Of a DNA stretch of 64,000 bases, positions 23,491 to 34,582 are shown in pieces. Both the position numbers and the translations under genes were made by a program. The stretch spans positions 62,001-126,000 of the forward strand of contig RSEE01000102.1 in NCBI GenBank assembly GCA_003971905.1, in the 5' to 3' direction. How positions within the stretch are numbered: the first letter of the stretch is position 1; each line of letters starts with the position of its first letter. The notes under the pieces are model-generated. The model was not told where the DNA came from, made no database searches, and saw only the letters and a program-made list of their open reading frames with translations. The stretch is from Moniliella sp. 'wahieum'. Its lineage: Eukaryota; Basidiomycota; Moniliellomycetes; Moniliellales; Moniliellaceae.

Positions 23491-23525
23491 TTATCGGTTA
23501 CCGGTTGCGCGTTACGCGTTACGGT
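23491..23525. repeat. Five-unit 7-bp array (TTACCGG/TTACGCG)
   Basis: TTATCGG, TTACCGG, TTGCGCG, TTACGCG, TTACGGT in unbroken steps. Confidence 0.75.
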
Positions 23526-24348
23526 GCATGGACAAGTGTCCATGTGGATGTGCGACTGCAACAGAAGGCAAAAGGTACGTGAAGATACGAGGGTACATAT
23601 GTGTTGCGTCTCCCTCCTATATCCACACTGCGTGCACTACTACTGTGCCGAACTATCGACCACCAGCTAGGATGCAGGAACTCTTCGCCGAAACATTGTG
23701 AAACGGAGGAACGCACGGATGGCTCGGTGCTCATGCGTCGTGGATTGCCTGACTGCGCCCCCCTGCTACCGTATCTGCTGTTTTGAGCGATGGTGATGAT
23801 CGGCGGCTGTCCGAGCTGGCGTTAAGCTTTAAATGGGGGGCAGAGCCTTCCAACGCCGAGGCGCCGGTGGGAGCAGTCGAGCAGTCTAACTAGCAGTGCT
23901 CGTAGCCAGCAGCCACATGCTTCCCAGCACTCTGCGCCCCTGCGCCCACCCATCCACACTGCCCGCCTGCGGCTGCCCTGCCACAAGAGACGTGTCTGTG
24001 CTGCTGCAGTACCTCAGTACTCAGTACTCGCATGCCACACCCACTCACCCTATCACGTGTCCCTCGCGTGTCCATGTCGGTGTCTGCGCTGCCGTGCGCC
24101 GCTGCCCCCTGTGCGCCCCCACTGATCAAGTTGGCTAACGACCGGCCACCGTGGCTGCGGCACACGGCGGCCGCGCGCACCAGCTCAACGTTTAGTATGT
24201 TCAACACGGCGTGGCCACTCGATCACTTCGGTCACCAGCAGCAGCCTGCACTCTCAGATCTCATGCCTCCCTCCCTGCCTCTCTGTCGCCCATTCGAGCT
24301 GCAAACTAGCTTCAAGAGGCTACCACCGATACCAGGCCGAACCGCCAG

Positions 24349-24376
24349 GTGACTAGTGATCGATGATCGCCGCGAT
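24349..24376. repeat. 7-bp array (GTGATCG)
   Basis: GTGACTA, GTGATCG, ATGATCG, then CCGCGAT. Smaller arrays nearby: TCAGTAC twice at 24014-24027 and GCTAAGC twice at 24430-24443. Confidence 0.6.
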
Positions 24377-24545
24377 CGACATGCCCAGCAAAGCAGCAGT
24401 GTGTGGAGCAGCGCTCAGATGGGATTCGTGCTAAGCGCTAAGCGAGCCTTCCTCTCCAGATCACAGCATGCGCACAGTCACTAGTCGATGTTGTTCGTTC
24501 CACTTGAACCTCCGCCCCACAGCGCCCTATTCCTCCGAGGGGTTA

Positions 24546-24564
24546 TTACCGGTTATCGATTATC
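24546..24564 (+). promoter_or_regulatory. TTATCGATTATC element in the protease promoter
   Basis: TTA occurs at 24546, 24553 and 24560, forming the 12-mer TTATCGATTATC at 24553-24564, 161 bp upstream of the protease ATG. The same 12-mer occurs at 22437, at 56263 (147 bp upstream of another gene) and inverted at 4971. The TTATC half contains a GATA-factor core on the opposite strand; factor identity is a guess. Confidence 0.5.
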
Positions 24565-24725
24565 TCGGTGTACATATAACCCCTGCTGCCGCACCCACAA
24601 CACTGTCTTTTCCTCCACCAGCACCTCCCCCTCTATCCTCCCCTCCTCCTCCTCCCCCCCTCCACGTTCTTTCTTCCCGCCTTACCCCCCCCCCCCCCAC
24701 GTTCTCTATCCCCTCTCGCGTCGCC

Positions 24726-26759
24726 ATGTTCGCCGCGGCGTCCTCCTCCTCGCCGCCTCCTCCGCCGCCCTTGGCGCGCGTGTGCTCAGCGGCGCCAAGA
24801 TTAACACCGAAGCCTAAATACGTCTCGGCTGCCACCGCCGCCCACCACGGCCAGGGGCTCGAGTTCACCATTTACCTCCCCTCGGCCGACGATGCCGGTC
24901 TGGACAAGCGCATGGAGGAGATTTCCCTCAACCGGGACCTGCCCTGGCTGTCGGAGGAAGAACTGGGCAAGTACGTACGGCCGCAGGCACACCACATTGC
25001 TGCTGTCCAGAAGCACCTGCAGGACCATGGCATTGGTGCGGATGACTTGGTCTGGTCGCCGCACCAGGACCAGGTGCGGGTCAAGGCGACGGCCAAGACG
25101 GTCAAGGACATGTTCCCTGGTACGGAGCTGCACGTGTAAACTACCGCGCTACCTCGCCTACGCTCAAGTCGCACGCATCTACCTCCCTGATCACCTGGAC
25201 GATGCCATCACCCACATCTCCCACCTCGCCGACTTCCCCGTCACCCACGGCTCGGCGGTCCGTGCTCCGGAGGAGCTGCAGACCAAGAAGCGGCCAATGT
25301 TGCCGCGCCTTCTCGTCCGAGCAAGCACAACAAGCGCTTTGGTCACGTCCATGGCTCTCCCATCCACGCGCCCATTCAACAAGGGCCCAATGGAGCTGCC
25401 GCGACCGGTACCGACACGCCGACGAAGCTTACTGGTCATCTGACCGACTGTGACCAGGAGCTCATCCCGGCCTCGTGCTTGCGTCATTACTATGGCACCT
25501 ACGACTACACCCAGCAGCTCAAGGACGACCCGGCTACCGCTCCGGACACGACCATCTTTGGCTACATTGGCGAGAACGCTAACCAGGACGACTTGACCAC
25601 CTACCTGAAAAGTACCGTCCCGAAGCGGCTGGGTACAAGATTGACATTGAAGACATATGGTGCTTACACCAACGCCTCGGCGCCCACTTCCGAGGCACAG
25701 CTGGACATTCAGTTGGGTACGTTGTTCATCCTACCATCCTATATCTTCTAACTGCACAGTGGAGGGTGAGACTGACTCTGCCTGCCCCTCTTCGTCTGCC
25801 AAACTCTCAGTGGTCGGTCAGTCGTGGCCGCTGCAGACCAAGTACGTGAACCTCGGTGCGCCTGACGACCCGCAGGACATTTTCCTCCAGACGTTTGACT
25901 GGCTCTTGTACCATGGGGCAAGAAGCAGCGCCCTGGTGTGGTGTCCATCTCGTACACGTCCGAGGAAGATGGCATGACGGTTTCGGGTGCGCAGGCCATG
26001 TGCAACTCGGCTAAGAAACTGTCTGCGTTGGGCACGACGATTGCCGTGTCATCGGGTGACTATGGTGTGACGGGCTTTGGGGCGCAAGAGAAAGAGTGGT
26101 GCGCGGCGGATGGCGGTAAGCACCCGTTTATCCCCCTCTACCCGGTTACCTGCCCTTACATTTTGGCCGTCGGGGCGAACCGCGGGTTCAACGGATTGCG
26201 GATGGCGAAGCGATGGTCAACATTAGTGCCGGTGTTGGCGGTCTGTCTTCTGGCTTTTACTCGGGGCGCCGCTCGCTCCAACATCTTCCCCCTTTCTAGC
26301 GCCAAGTACCAGGAAAAGGATGTCAAGCACCTGAATAAGCGCATCGCTCACTCGCCCACCGAACTCCTACATGTACAACCACACTGGTCGTCTGTACCCG
26401 GATCTGACTATGAACGGGTGGTGGGCTGATGTGGTGGTGGGTGGCCAAGTGACCGGGATCGGGGGCACGTCCGCCTCCACGCCCACCACGGCTGCGCTCT
26501 TGTCGCTGGTCAACGATGCGTTGGTGCGCCAGGGCAAGTCGCGTCTCGGCTGGGCCCACCCGATGCTCTACTCGAAAAAGATCCGCGAGGAGGCGTTCAA
26601 GGACATTTACCTGGGCGGCTCCTTTGGCTGCAACCCCATCACCACCGGCAACGATTATGGTGTGGAGTACGTCGGTGCCAAGGGCGCGCTGGGTACGATA
26701 GCTCCTCGGGCCTCGGCTCGTTCCGCTTCAAGCAGCTCACCCGCGCCCTGGGAGTGTAA
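24726..26759 (+). CDS. Secreted sedolisin (S53) serine-carboxyl protease
   Basis: Family S53 tripeptidyl/endo-peptidase, acid-active and secreted as a proenzyme. ATG at 24726. Just after it, the +1 frame encodes a hydrophobic run VLLLAASSAALG, the likely signal peptide, implying an early frame break. Pro-domain: SLNRDLPWLSEEELGKYVRP and LQDHGIGADDLVWS. Catalytic domain: ASCLRHYYGTYDY, GYIGENANQDDL, then SEAQLDIQ, which holds the catalytic Glu and Asp; an intron follows (GTACGT donor near 25716). Next SYTSEEDGM, SSGDYGVTGFG with the oxyanion Asp, VTCPYILAVGA, and GIGGTSASTPTTAALLSLVND with the catalytic Ser in GTSAS. The C-terminal calcium-site region is YDSSSGLGSFRFKQL, with stop at 26759. 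All four active-site residues are present. Six or more single-base breaks. Confidence 0.88.
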
Positions 26760-28129
26760 TTGTACTTGCCCCCCTCCCCTCCCTACTGGACTGCAAGAGG
26801 CACCAGGCCACCTTGCCTACTCCTCATCCTTTGTTCTTTTCGTCCCTTGAATAATGCTGGCCCTGCACCATTCAACCTTTTCTCCGTACTGGCCTTCTTG
26901 GAGGGGCGGTCAAGGCGGGGTTAGGTAGAGGTACGCAGTGCGATTCTCGGTGGTGGCAGTTTTGTCGATTGGTATATTTGATTCTTTGGTGGTGCACGGC
27001 ACCCCTGTTTTGAGGCTGGTCTGATGGGAGCCTGGAACTCCTAAGGAACTTGGGATCCTGGTAGTAGGAGGTCGTAGAGTGGTCCACACGGTCACGAGCC
27101 GAGTTGGCGTCGCACTACACCCTCACAGGCCTCACACCGACATATGATGCACGCATGCGAGGACACTTTGGTCACGGTTTGTATGTGACAGTCGTTATAC
27201 TAGTCTCTTGAGGAGGACTGAGTATAGTACTGCTGGATATGGCCCTGTTTCTCCCTTTGATACTTTTTCCCATCGAAAAAAGCCAGAGAGAGGTATCAAA
27301 GCTCGCTGTTCTTTCCGTCACAGTCGGGTCTCCATATTCCATCAAGATGCATCATGATCGAATTGCCACCGGCAGGTGATCAGCGCGACGCGTGCCATCG
27401 GAAAGATCCTATGCAGATAATGTTTAGTCTGGCATGCCCATGCTGCAGTTAAGCTCTCTGCCCCGGATGGAAGAAATAATATTGGGTTCCCCCATCCTTG
27501 GCATCTCGGTATCTGTGTGGTCTTTTGACCGTTTGGCTGGGTATATACCTGTGAATTGGTGCCATCTTCCCGTCCTCCCTTCCGATCCCGAGCATCCATT
27601 TCATCCTTTGACCGACCACTGGAGAGGCAGCAGTGCGTAGTGAATTACATGATACTGCACAGCAGAGAGGCGGGCGAACATCCGTGTCTCCTGCGGAGTG
27701 CAGTGCTATCCTGCGGGAGACGATGTACCGCAGGAATCTGGTCCCTGGTTGGGCAACTGACTCTGACGAGACACTAGTATTGGCACCGCGCGACAAGAAG
27801 CGCCCTCCTGTCTGTGCCGCCTAGCCAACACCGAAGAGAAGCGTGGGTTACGTCAGCGGCTGGGCAGTGTCACGTGCCATGAAAGCGGCGGCGGCAAGGG
27901 GGCAGGGCGGCCGGGGGCGGCGCCGCGTCTGGCGCGGCCGAGCAAGCGGGCGGACGCATGGGGGGGATGCATGATGGGGGCGATGGTGGGTGAGCGTCGC
28001 CGTCCCCTCGTTTCTCCTCGCCGCGTTTCTAGCCTCACTGCGCCGCCCTAAGCGCCCGTCGTCCGGCTGGCCCCATCTATATACATCCGCTCTCTCCTCT
28101 TCGCCCCCCCCCCCGCCCCCCGCACCTCC
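26760..28129. other. Intergenic, no gene seen
   Basis: About 1.4 kb between the protease and the amidohydrolase. Mostly unremarkable; 27880-28000 is very GC-rich and precedes the amidohydrolase start. Confidence 0.5.
27871..27876. promoter_or_regulatory. CACGTG box upstream of the amidohydrolase
   Basis: GTCACGTG context about 250 bp upstream of the ATG at 28130. Confidence 0.35.
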
Positions 28130-30100
28130 ATGTCCCCCCACCACCCCCGCTCCTGGACATCCACGCTCAGTCCGTGCTTGCCTGCTCGCCCGCGCCGCGC
28201 GCCAAGCCCGCGGACCTTGTGCTGCTCAACGGCCGCATCCTCACCGAGACCGCCGAGGGCGGGTACGTGTATGGCGCAGAAGCCCTGGCGGTGCGGCACG
28301 AACGGATTGTGTATGTGGGCTCGTGTGCCGGTGCGCGCGCCTTGGTCGGTCCTGCGACGCGGGTGGTGGATGCGCAGCACAAACCCGTCTGGCCCGGGTT
28401 GATTGACGTGCACACTCATCTGGGCAACATGGCCACGTTCCGTTCGGAAGAGCTGGATGTGCGTCGTCCGCCGCTGCCCGATTTGGACGCCGTGCTGGCC
28501 AAGATTGGTGCGGCGGCGCGCGAGAAGGAGAAGACGCCAGGAAAGTGGGTGGTGGCCATCGCAGGTACCGGCACTGACATGCCCACCCGCGCGCAGCTCG
28601 ACCACGTCGCACCCACCGTCCCGGTCGTGGTCAGTGAGAGCATCCACGTCCAGTACCTCAACTCGCTCGCGCTTAGGCTCAGTGGAATCGGTACCGAGGC
28701 AGGCTCTGACCCGCACGACCTCCCGCCCGGCGGGACGATTGAGCGGGACGAGCACGGGGTGCCGACGGGCCGTATCCAAGAGGCCAGTTTCCTCTGGTCG
28801 CGCCGCGTGCCGGCAGTGACGATGGAGGAGCGTAAACGGGCGGTGCATGCGCAGTTGCTCGAGATGGCGTCCTATGGTCTGACTACGATTGGCGATTTCC
28901 CCCAGCCGAGGGACATCAAGGTGTACCAAGAGTTGGCCGACGAAGGCAGGCTGCCGGTGCGGTTGCGTATGAATTTGTTTTGCTCGGGCCACCAGGCGGA
29001 TCAGTCCGAGTCGGGCCACGATCGCGACGACCATCTGGTGCCTATCGTCGACTCGTACGACCACTTTCTCTTGACGGGCATGGGTCTCCGCACCAACTTT
29101 GGTAACGACTGGCTTCGGATCGGCGCACTGAAACTGTTTCTCGATGGCGAGGGATTGCAGCGGTGCGGTACACTGATCCGTATGGCGACCGTACCCACTG
29201 GACTGGCTCGCCCAAAGTATCGGCAGACGAACTGAACGCGTTTGTGGCGCAAGCGCACGTGCAAGGCTGGCAAGTACTGATCCATGCCGTCGGGGACAAG
29301 GGCCAGGAAATGTGCTTGGATGCATTTGAACGCGCGCAGAAGCTGCACCCGCGCACGGCGTCCAAGGCGCTGCGTCACCGCGTCGAGCACATGGGCAACT
29401 GCGAAGGCGGACCAACAACGGTGGGCATGTTGGAGCGTGCCAAGCGGATCGGGGTCACGCCGCTCGTCACACCAGCCTGGGTGTACCTAGACGAATTCTT
29501 GCCCGAGCCGCCTGGGCCGGACGCGAAGCCCGTGCCGGTGGGCGAGACGCCGCTGGACGCTCGGCTGCTGCAACGCACGCTGGTCCAGCACGGCTTCCCC
29601 ATTCCGGGCAACTCGGACGACGAGGGCAGCATGGCCGAGTCGTGGCGGCCCTTCTTCTCGATTGCGCGGCAGGTGCTGCGGCGGACGCGGCTGGGCAAGC
29701 CCAACTCGCCGCAGGAGGCCATCTCGCTCGACCGCGCCATCCAGGCCTGGACGCGCGACTCGGCGTGGTGTGCGAGCACTCGGAGGAGGACAAGGGCTGC
29801 CTGGCCGAGGGCTTCCTGGCGGACTTTATCGTGCTGGACTGCGACCCGCGCGCGCTGGACCCGACGCAGCTGGCCGAGGTGGAGGTGACGACGACGGTGG
29901 TGGGGGGCAAGGTGGTGTTTGAGCGCGACGCGGCGTGTGCGGGCGAGAAGGCGGCGGGGGTCTCTAGGCGATGGCAATGGCAATGGCAATGGACTGGCTG
30001 GGAGGGCAGCGTGTGTGGAGTATCTTATAGACAGCTGGGAATGTGGGAAAACAGCGGGAAAGTCAATGCACGCCGTGGCGCATCACGTGACATGACCTGA
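28130..30100 (+). CDS. Amidohydrolase-3 family (YtcJ-like) metal hydrolase
   Basis: Metal-dependent amidohydrolase of the composite-domain superfamily; substrate unknown. The only plausible ATG is 28130, followed within 15 bases by a C-run where the frame changes. Seen in order: PADLVLLNGRILTE and ERIVYVGS (beta-sandwich domain), PGLIDVHTHLG (metal-binding HxH), GKWVVAIAGTGTDMP, DEHGVPTGRIQEAS, YGLTTIGDFPQP, LRMNLFC, LRIGALKLFLDG (metal bridge region), WQVLIHAVGDKG (His), HRVEHMGN (His), IPGNSDDEG (catalytic Asp region), and the closing LADFIVLDCDP with TTVVGGKVVFE. Three single-base breaks at about 28150, 29190 and 29765. The true stop lies between about 29970 and 30100. Relatives include formamidase-like and exoenzyme regulatory proteins. 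Confidence 0.85.
30083..30090. promoter_or_regulatory. TCACGTGA box in the eIF5A promoter
   Basis: An 8-bp palindrome 181 bp upstream of the eIF5A ATG. Confidence 0.45.
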
Positions 30101-30270
30101 CATAAGCAGATCGGCCCATCTCGGAGGGTTGGTCGTGCGGCGGGGGGCTGGGCAACCCTAGTGCCCGCGGCGCACCACAGCCGCAGTGCCTGCCTGCTGC
30201 GTTCCGCCCGCCCCGGCTTTTTCCCGCGCGGCTTCCTTTTGCCCACCACCTGTCCTTCAGCCCATCCACC

Positions 30271-30817
30271 ATGGTACGCCCTCTGCCTTTTCTGCTGCGG
30301 CGCACGTGCTGACCCCACTTTGTTCTCCCCCCCCCCAGTCCGACGACGAGAAGCACAATGTCGAGTTCGAGTCGGCCAACGCCGGCGCGTCGCTGACGTT
30401 CCCGATGCAGTGCTCGGCGCTGCGCAAGAACGGCCACGTGGTCATCAAGGGCCGCCCGTGCAAGATTGTGGACATGTCCACCTCCAAGACGGGCAAGCAC
30501 GGCCACGCCAAGGTGCACCTCGTCGCCGTCGACATCTTTACCGGCAAGAAGCTCGAGGACATCTCGCCCTCGACGCACAACATGGAGGTGCCCAACGTGT
30601 CGCGTACCGAGTACCAGTGGTCAACATTGACGATGGCTTCCTCAGCCTGCTTACCCCCGACGGCGACTCGAAGGACGACGTTCGTGTGCCCGAGGGCGAG
30701 CTGGGCGAGCAGCTCCAGGCCGAATTTGACGATGGCAAGGACCTCATGGTCACCATTGTCTCGGCCATGGGCGAGGAGTCGGCGCTGGCGTTCAAGGAGG
30801 CGCCCCAGGGCAAGTAA
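30271..30817 (+). CDS. eIF5A: Translation factor eIF5A
   Basis: Hypusinated factor that relieves stalled ribosomes, notably at polyproline. The ATG at 30271 is the entire coding part of exon 1: a 65-nt intron (30274-30338, GTACGC...CCCCCCAG) follows at once. Exon 2 reads [39 protein letters not shown], then [12 protein letters not shown], the hypusine loop with the modified Lys, and [33 protein letters not shown]. There one base is missing (expected CAGCTGG, present CAGTGG) and the protein resumes as [11 protein letters not shown] through [11 protein letters not shown] and KEAPQGK, with stop at 30815. Length and order match the family. eIF5A is essential, so the break is almost surely a sequence error. 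Confidence 0.95.
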
Positions 30818-31308
30818 GTCTCTCGTTTGTTCCATCCCGACGCTTGCGCTGCTCTGCTGCTCCTGCTTCGGTTTGCACCAAGTACATACATATGTCCCTC
30901 CACCTATGCATGCCTTGGTCTCCCTACCCTTATATCTCCCGCTTTGACCATCCCGTAGCTCTCACAGTCATCAATGGTTCTCTCATGCAATCGTCCTCGG
31001 GCTGTCAGCTCCCCGTCGGGCGCTTCCTACCTCTCAGGCCGAGCAGCCTGTGGCAAAGAAAGGTGGGGGCGTACCCGATCCTGCTGCATCGTGGCCCAGC
31101 GTCAGAAGCAGAAGCAAGTCAGCGATGCAGGGGGAGTGCAGAGCATCCCGTCTCCGCCTCGGGAGCCGCACGGAAGAAGAAGGACAGTGCTCAAGAAGGA
31201 GCGCGCTGGACAACGACAGGGAAAGGAAGCAAGTTGTGCCAGTGCCTGTACCTAGGCAGGCGAGACCAGGCGAGGCGCGGCAGGGGAAGCAATGGGTCTG
31301 TCTGCGCT
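30818..31308. other. Intergenic between convergent eIF5A and otubain
   Basis: About 490 bp with no supportable feature beyond expected 3' ends. Confidence 0.5.
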
Positions 31309-32379
31309 TCAGGGGGCAGGCACGAGGACGTCGTAGTGACCCGGGCGGAACAGAAGCGCGCCCATGCCCAACAACGCCGTCGGGGCTTCCGCCGGCTCCG
31401 TCGGCTCCGTCGGCAAATCAAACCGAACAATCTCTGGTTGCTGCACGGGCACGTGGGTCGTCGCACTGCCCACGTCCACATCGGGCGTCGCGGCTGCCGT
31501 GGCTGCGATCGCATGGTCTTCCGCCGAAGGCACAAGGTACCCACGTCCAGGCTAACCCGCAGTGCACGTGCCAGAGCCGTCACGGCCAAATGGTCCGCCT
31601 CGACGCTCAAGGCCTCAACTTGAGACCGGACAAACTCGTCCATGGTAGGTGCCTCGCCGGTCCCTGCTGTGCCCTCGTAGGCAAATAAAACGGCGCATAC
31701 TCGTCCTGATGCGCCTTGAGAAAGGCGGCGGTGACCAGACGCAAGTACACGACAATGGAGTTGGAGATGACTGGGTCATTGAATGCGGCTACCAACGATG
31801 ACGCGTCAGTGGCTCGGCGGAAGCACTCTGAGCTAGCAAGGTCTCCAACGGCTCGTAAAAGTCGAGGTACACGTCCCGCTCAAACCCAGCTTGGTCCAGC
31901 AGCTGCTGTGTGGCGTGGAGGTGCTGTAGGACAGCGTGGTGCACGCTTGGTCGTGCGCCTCGAGCAGTTTGAGCAGAAGCGCAAACCCGAACGAGCGGCT
32001 GTAACAGTAACAGCACAACAGCAACAACAACAACAGCAACAACAACAACAGGGGTTAGGGGGTTGTTTGGAGTGTTCCTGCGATCGCGCCGCACGAGGAG
32101 GAAAGGAGAGGGGGGAGGTACGCACTAGAAGCAGTCGCCATCGCCGCGGGTTTTGTAGTAGGCGGTGTAGTGGGTGGGCTGCGCAAGCCAGGCAAGTTTG
32201 TGGGCGAAGGACTGGTCGGGTTGGACGCATACTCGTCGGCGAGCACGGCGAGGGGATGGGCCCGGCGAGCATGGCCTGGCCCGCCGCCGACTCGAGGGTG
32301 GCCGACTGGTTGAGCTCGTGCTTCTGCAGCTCGCTCAGCGCCTGCGGTCGTGCAGCTCCGATGCGGATGCGTCGGCCAT
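31309..32379 (-). CDS. Otubain-type (OTU, family C65) deubiquitinase
   Basis: Cysteine protease that trims ubiquitin chains. The ATG at 32379 gives MADASASELHDRRR. Then LADEYASNPT, a WLAQP-like stretch, YYKTRGDGDCFY with the catalytic Asp and Cys (DGDC), an intron whose acceptor is near 31997, RSFGFALLLKLLEAHD, QAGFERDVYLDFYEPLETLL, AAFNDPVISNSIVVYLRLVTAAFLKAHQDEYAPF, MDEFVRSQVEALSVEADHLAVTALARALRVSLDVG, and the closing FRPGHYDVLVPAP with the catalytic His in GHYD; stop at 31309. The ubiquitin-binding order matches OTUB1/2. Several single-base breaks; at least two introns. The intron carries a CAA/TTG microsatellite (31985-32052). Confidence 0.88.
31985..32052. repeat. CAA/CAG microsatellite in an otubain intron
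   Basis: CAACAACAA-type triplets on the plus strand, thus G/T-only on the otubain sense strand, forming most of the intron's 3' half. Confidence 0.75.
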
Positions 32380-33201
32380 GGTGCGGCAGGGAGCGAGGGG
32401 TGGGCGAGGAGGAGCGCAGCGGGAGACCAAATACTGAAGCGAACGATGCGCGGGATAGCGAGGAGGCGGGCTTAGTTAATTGTGGCGTTGAAATCGCGGA
32501 TCGCAGCCTCTGTCCAACAGGGCGCGCAGCCGGTTTACCCCGCACTCGGTGTAGAGCAGACGCCAGTGTGGCTGCACATTTGCTTCTCCTCCATCCTCCT
32601 CTCCCAACTTGGTACGCTATATATGAAAGAACGCAACAAATAGACCAGAGGGGGGTAGGGACGACGGATGAACGCAAGGGGTGGACCTTACCTCTCAACC
32701 ACCGAGAACGACGGCATGAGAGATGGCTTGTGATGGAGCAAACGCTGAAGCGAGGTTTACTTGTGTGAAGATCGTTGTTTGGATGGCTGGGATGACGCAA
32801 GCGCGCCACTCCGACGGTCAGGTGGGATGTTGGCACGGAATTTTGTTGCTTGCGACTCGGATTGATCAAGCACTGTGGCACTTGGTACAGCGTCTCGGGT
32901 ATACCTTGCGCAAAAGCACTTGACTTCAACCATTTGGCAAAACATACTTGCTACGGGCTACGGGCCTCCTGGTTGCGGTCTCACATGCCAAAACTCATGC
33001 AAGTCCTGCCTGGCCTCGATTAGCTTGAGATGCCCAAGCAGAGGTACTATATTTAGACGCAAGTAGCAAGTAATCGAGCAAAAGGAGCGAGGACAACAGG
33101 GTACGTATGGTGACAGTGTAGGCGCGTAGTGCCCATACTAACGCCGAAGAGCGGATCATTCGCGTCGGCCCCGTCACAGTCACATTGGTCAGCATCGTGC
33201 G
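32380..33201. other. Intergenic, no gene seen
   Basis: Upstream of otubain. No motif supported. Confidence 0.4.
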
Positions 33202-33648
33202 TTAGATCAACTCTGCGTCGCTCATAAACGTAAACACTGACGGGACCGCATCGGTGGCGCTGGAACAAGCCAACGGGTCTGTGCACTCTGCGTCAAAGGC
33301 GTTCAACAGGGAGAAGATTGTGCCAAATAGTGAAGTGAGGCTGGCTTGGAGTTGGGTGTTGGGTGCAAAGCTCTGTGGCTCATTTATGCCGTAGAGCTAC
33401 TTACCGCATGGCGGCTCTTCTTCCGCCTTTGGAAAACGATGTGGTGCACCTGCTTGTGCGTATAGTTGGCTTAATTTGTTTTCCTTTCGCACATCCAACA
33501 CCCCACTTGCTGCCCCCCTGTTCGACCCCCGCATCTTCTCGTTCCGCTGACGGTGATGATCTCCTGCATCTCCTTCAGCCTCCAGCACGTCTCCCACCCC
33601 GCGCGCACGCATAGCGGGGTCCGTACCCACCGCCTCGGGCTCAGCCAT
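33202..33648 (-). CDS. Possible small protein, one in-frame TAG
   Basis: ATG at 33648 opens MAEPEAVGTDPAMRARGVGD, and the same frame continues to a TAA at 33202 with a single TAG at 33397-33399. The first part is charged (RQRNEKMRG, DVRKENKLSQLYAQ); the second is hydrophobic and protein-like (QLQASLTSLFGTIFSLLNAF, SVFTFMSDAEL). No family recognised. The TAG sits beside GTAAGT, so an unspliced intron is possible, though the only GT-AG pair I see would remove just 32 bases. Coding status is doubtful. Confidence 0.25.
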
Positions 33649-34582
33649 CGGGAATCATGGATCGATGATGGGGTGGCGGTGCGGAGGTAGGGCGGGCGAA
33701 AACGTGGGGTCCGTGCGGGGTGGGCGCCGAGTGGGCAGTGCGGCGTGTGTGTGGCAATGTGATATTGACAGGTGTCTCCGTGCCAAGTGGGGTGGGGCCG
33801 GTGGGTCCCCACCGGCCACCGGCGATAAAAAAACTTGCATTATGCATGATGCATGACGGAACGGTGCTGTATGTTGCAGGTTCAAGCTTCAAGGAGGCGC
33901 GGACTTGCTTATTGGGCGAAAAGAGTGGTCTTGGAGAAGAAAGAAGGGACGACCGTGGCGGATGCAACCAAGATTGAGTCCAGTGGGGACTATAGTAGGC
34001 TGTGTATTAGCTGCTCACTCACAGAGACCGGGACTCGGCTGCCACAACAAACCCGAAGTTGATGCTGTAAAAGGCGAAGTCAGTTAAGATAATGGATGTA
34101 CAGTTTCGTCTAGCTTGCTACTGGATCCGTGTAGACTAGCTATTGTTGGCATGACCGCGTGCGTCTGCGACGTTCCATAGCAAAAGCATATATGGAGCCC
34201 CGCGGCATCTGAGCGATTTCTTTGAGGAAGAGCAGACAAAAAGACCTGCTAAACAAGTGGCAAAGGTCCTGGGAAGCTCTCGCGCCTGCCCTCTGCTAAC
34301 CCTCACTGTGTCGACCACTTTAGGTACCCTTATATGTGCGCGTGAGGCCCAAGGTTACTAACCCCGGTAGGACCTAAGATCCCCCGTTCGCCCCACACGG
34401 CGCTAGTGCAGGCGGAACGATGCAATCGGACCCAGTCACGGGAAGCTAATCCTCATCATCAAAGTCACTCTGTGGAACAGCCGCTGCAAAGCAGATCTGG
34501 ACCGCTTTTGCGGTTTATTAACGCCACGGGCAAGGCGGCCGTTTTATCGGGCATCGATTATCTCGCCCTCTTGGCCACCACC
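33649..34582. other. Intergenic; short 7-bp array at 33837
   Basis: GCATTAT, GCATGAT, GCATGAC at 33837-33857, then TTCAAGC, TTCAAGG at 33881-33894. ATCGATTATC at 34553-34562 lies 20 bp before the MFS ATG. No gene in between. Confidence 0.55.

Larger units (their letters stand above)
18665..24725. other. 6-kb gene-poor, lower-GC region
   Basis: No reading frame with recognisable protein character on either strand. Composition is visibly more A/T-rich than the flanks. 19148-19300 has a weak 10-bp inverted repeat (TACTCTCAGT and ACTGAGAGTA). 20646-20721 has two near-copies of GAGAATCCGAG followed by CGAGAGCGA. From about 22100 to the protease gene, 7-bp-periodic arrays become dense (listed separately). 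It could be a decayed segment or long regulatory DNA; nothing identifies a mobile element. Confidence 0.5.
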
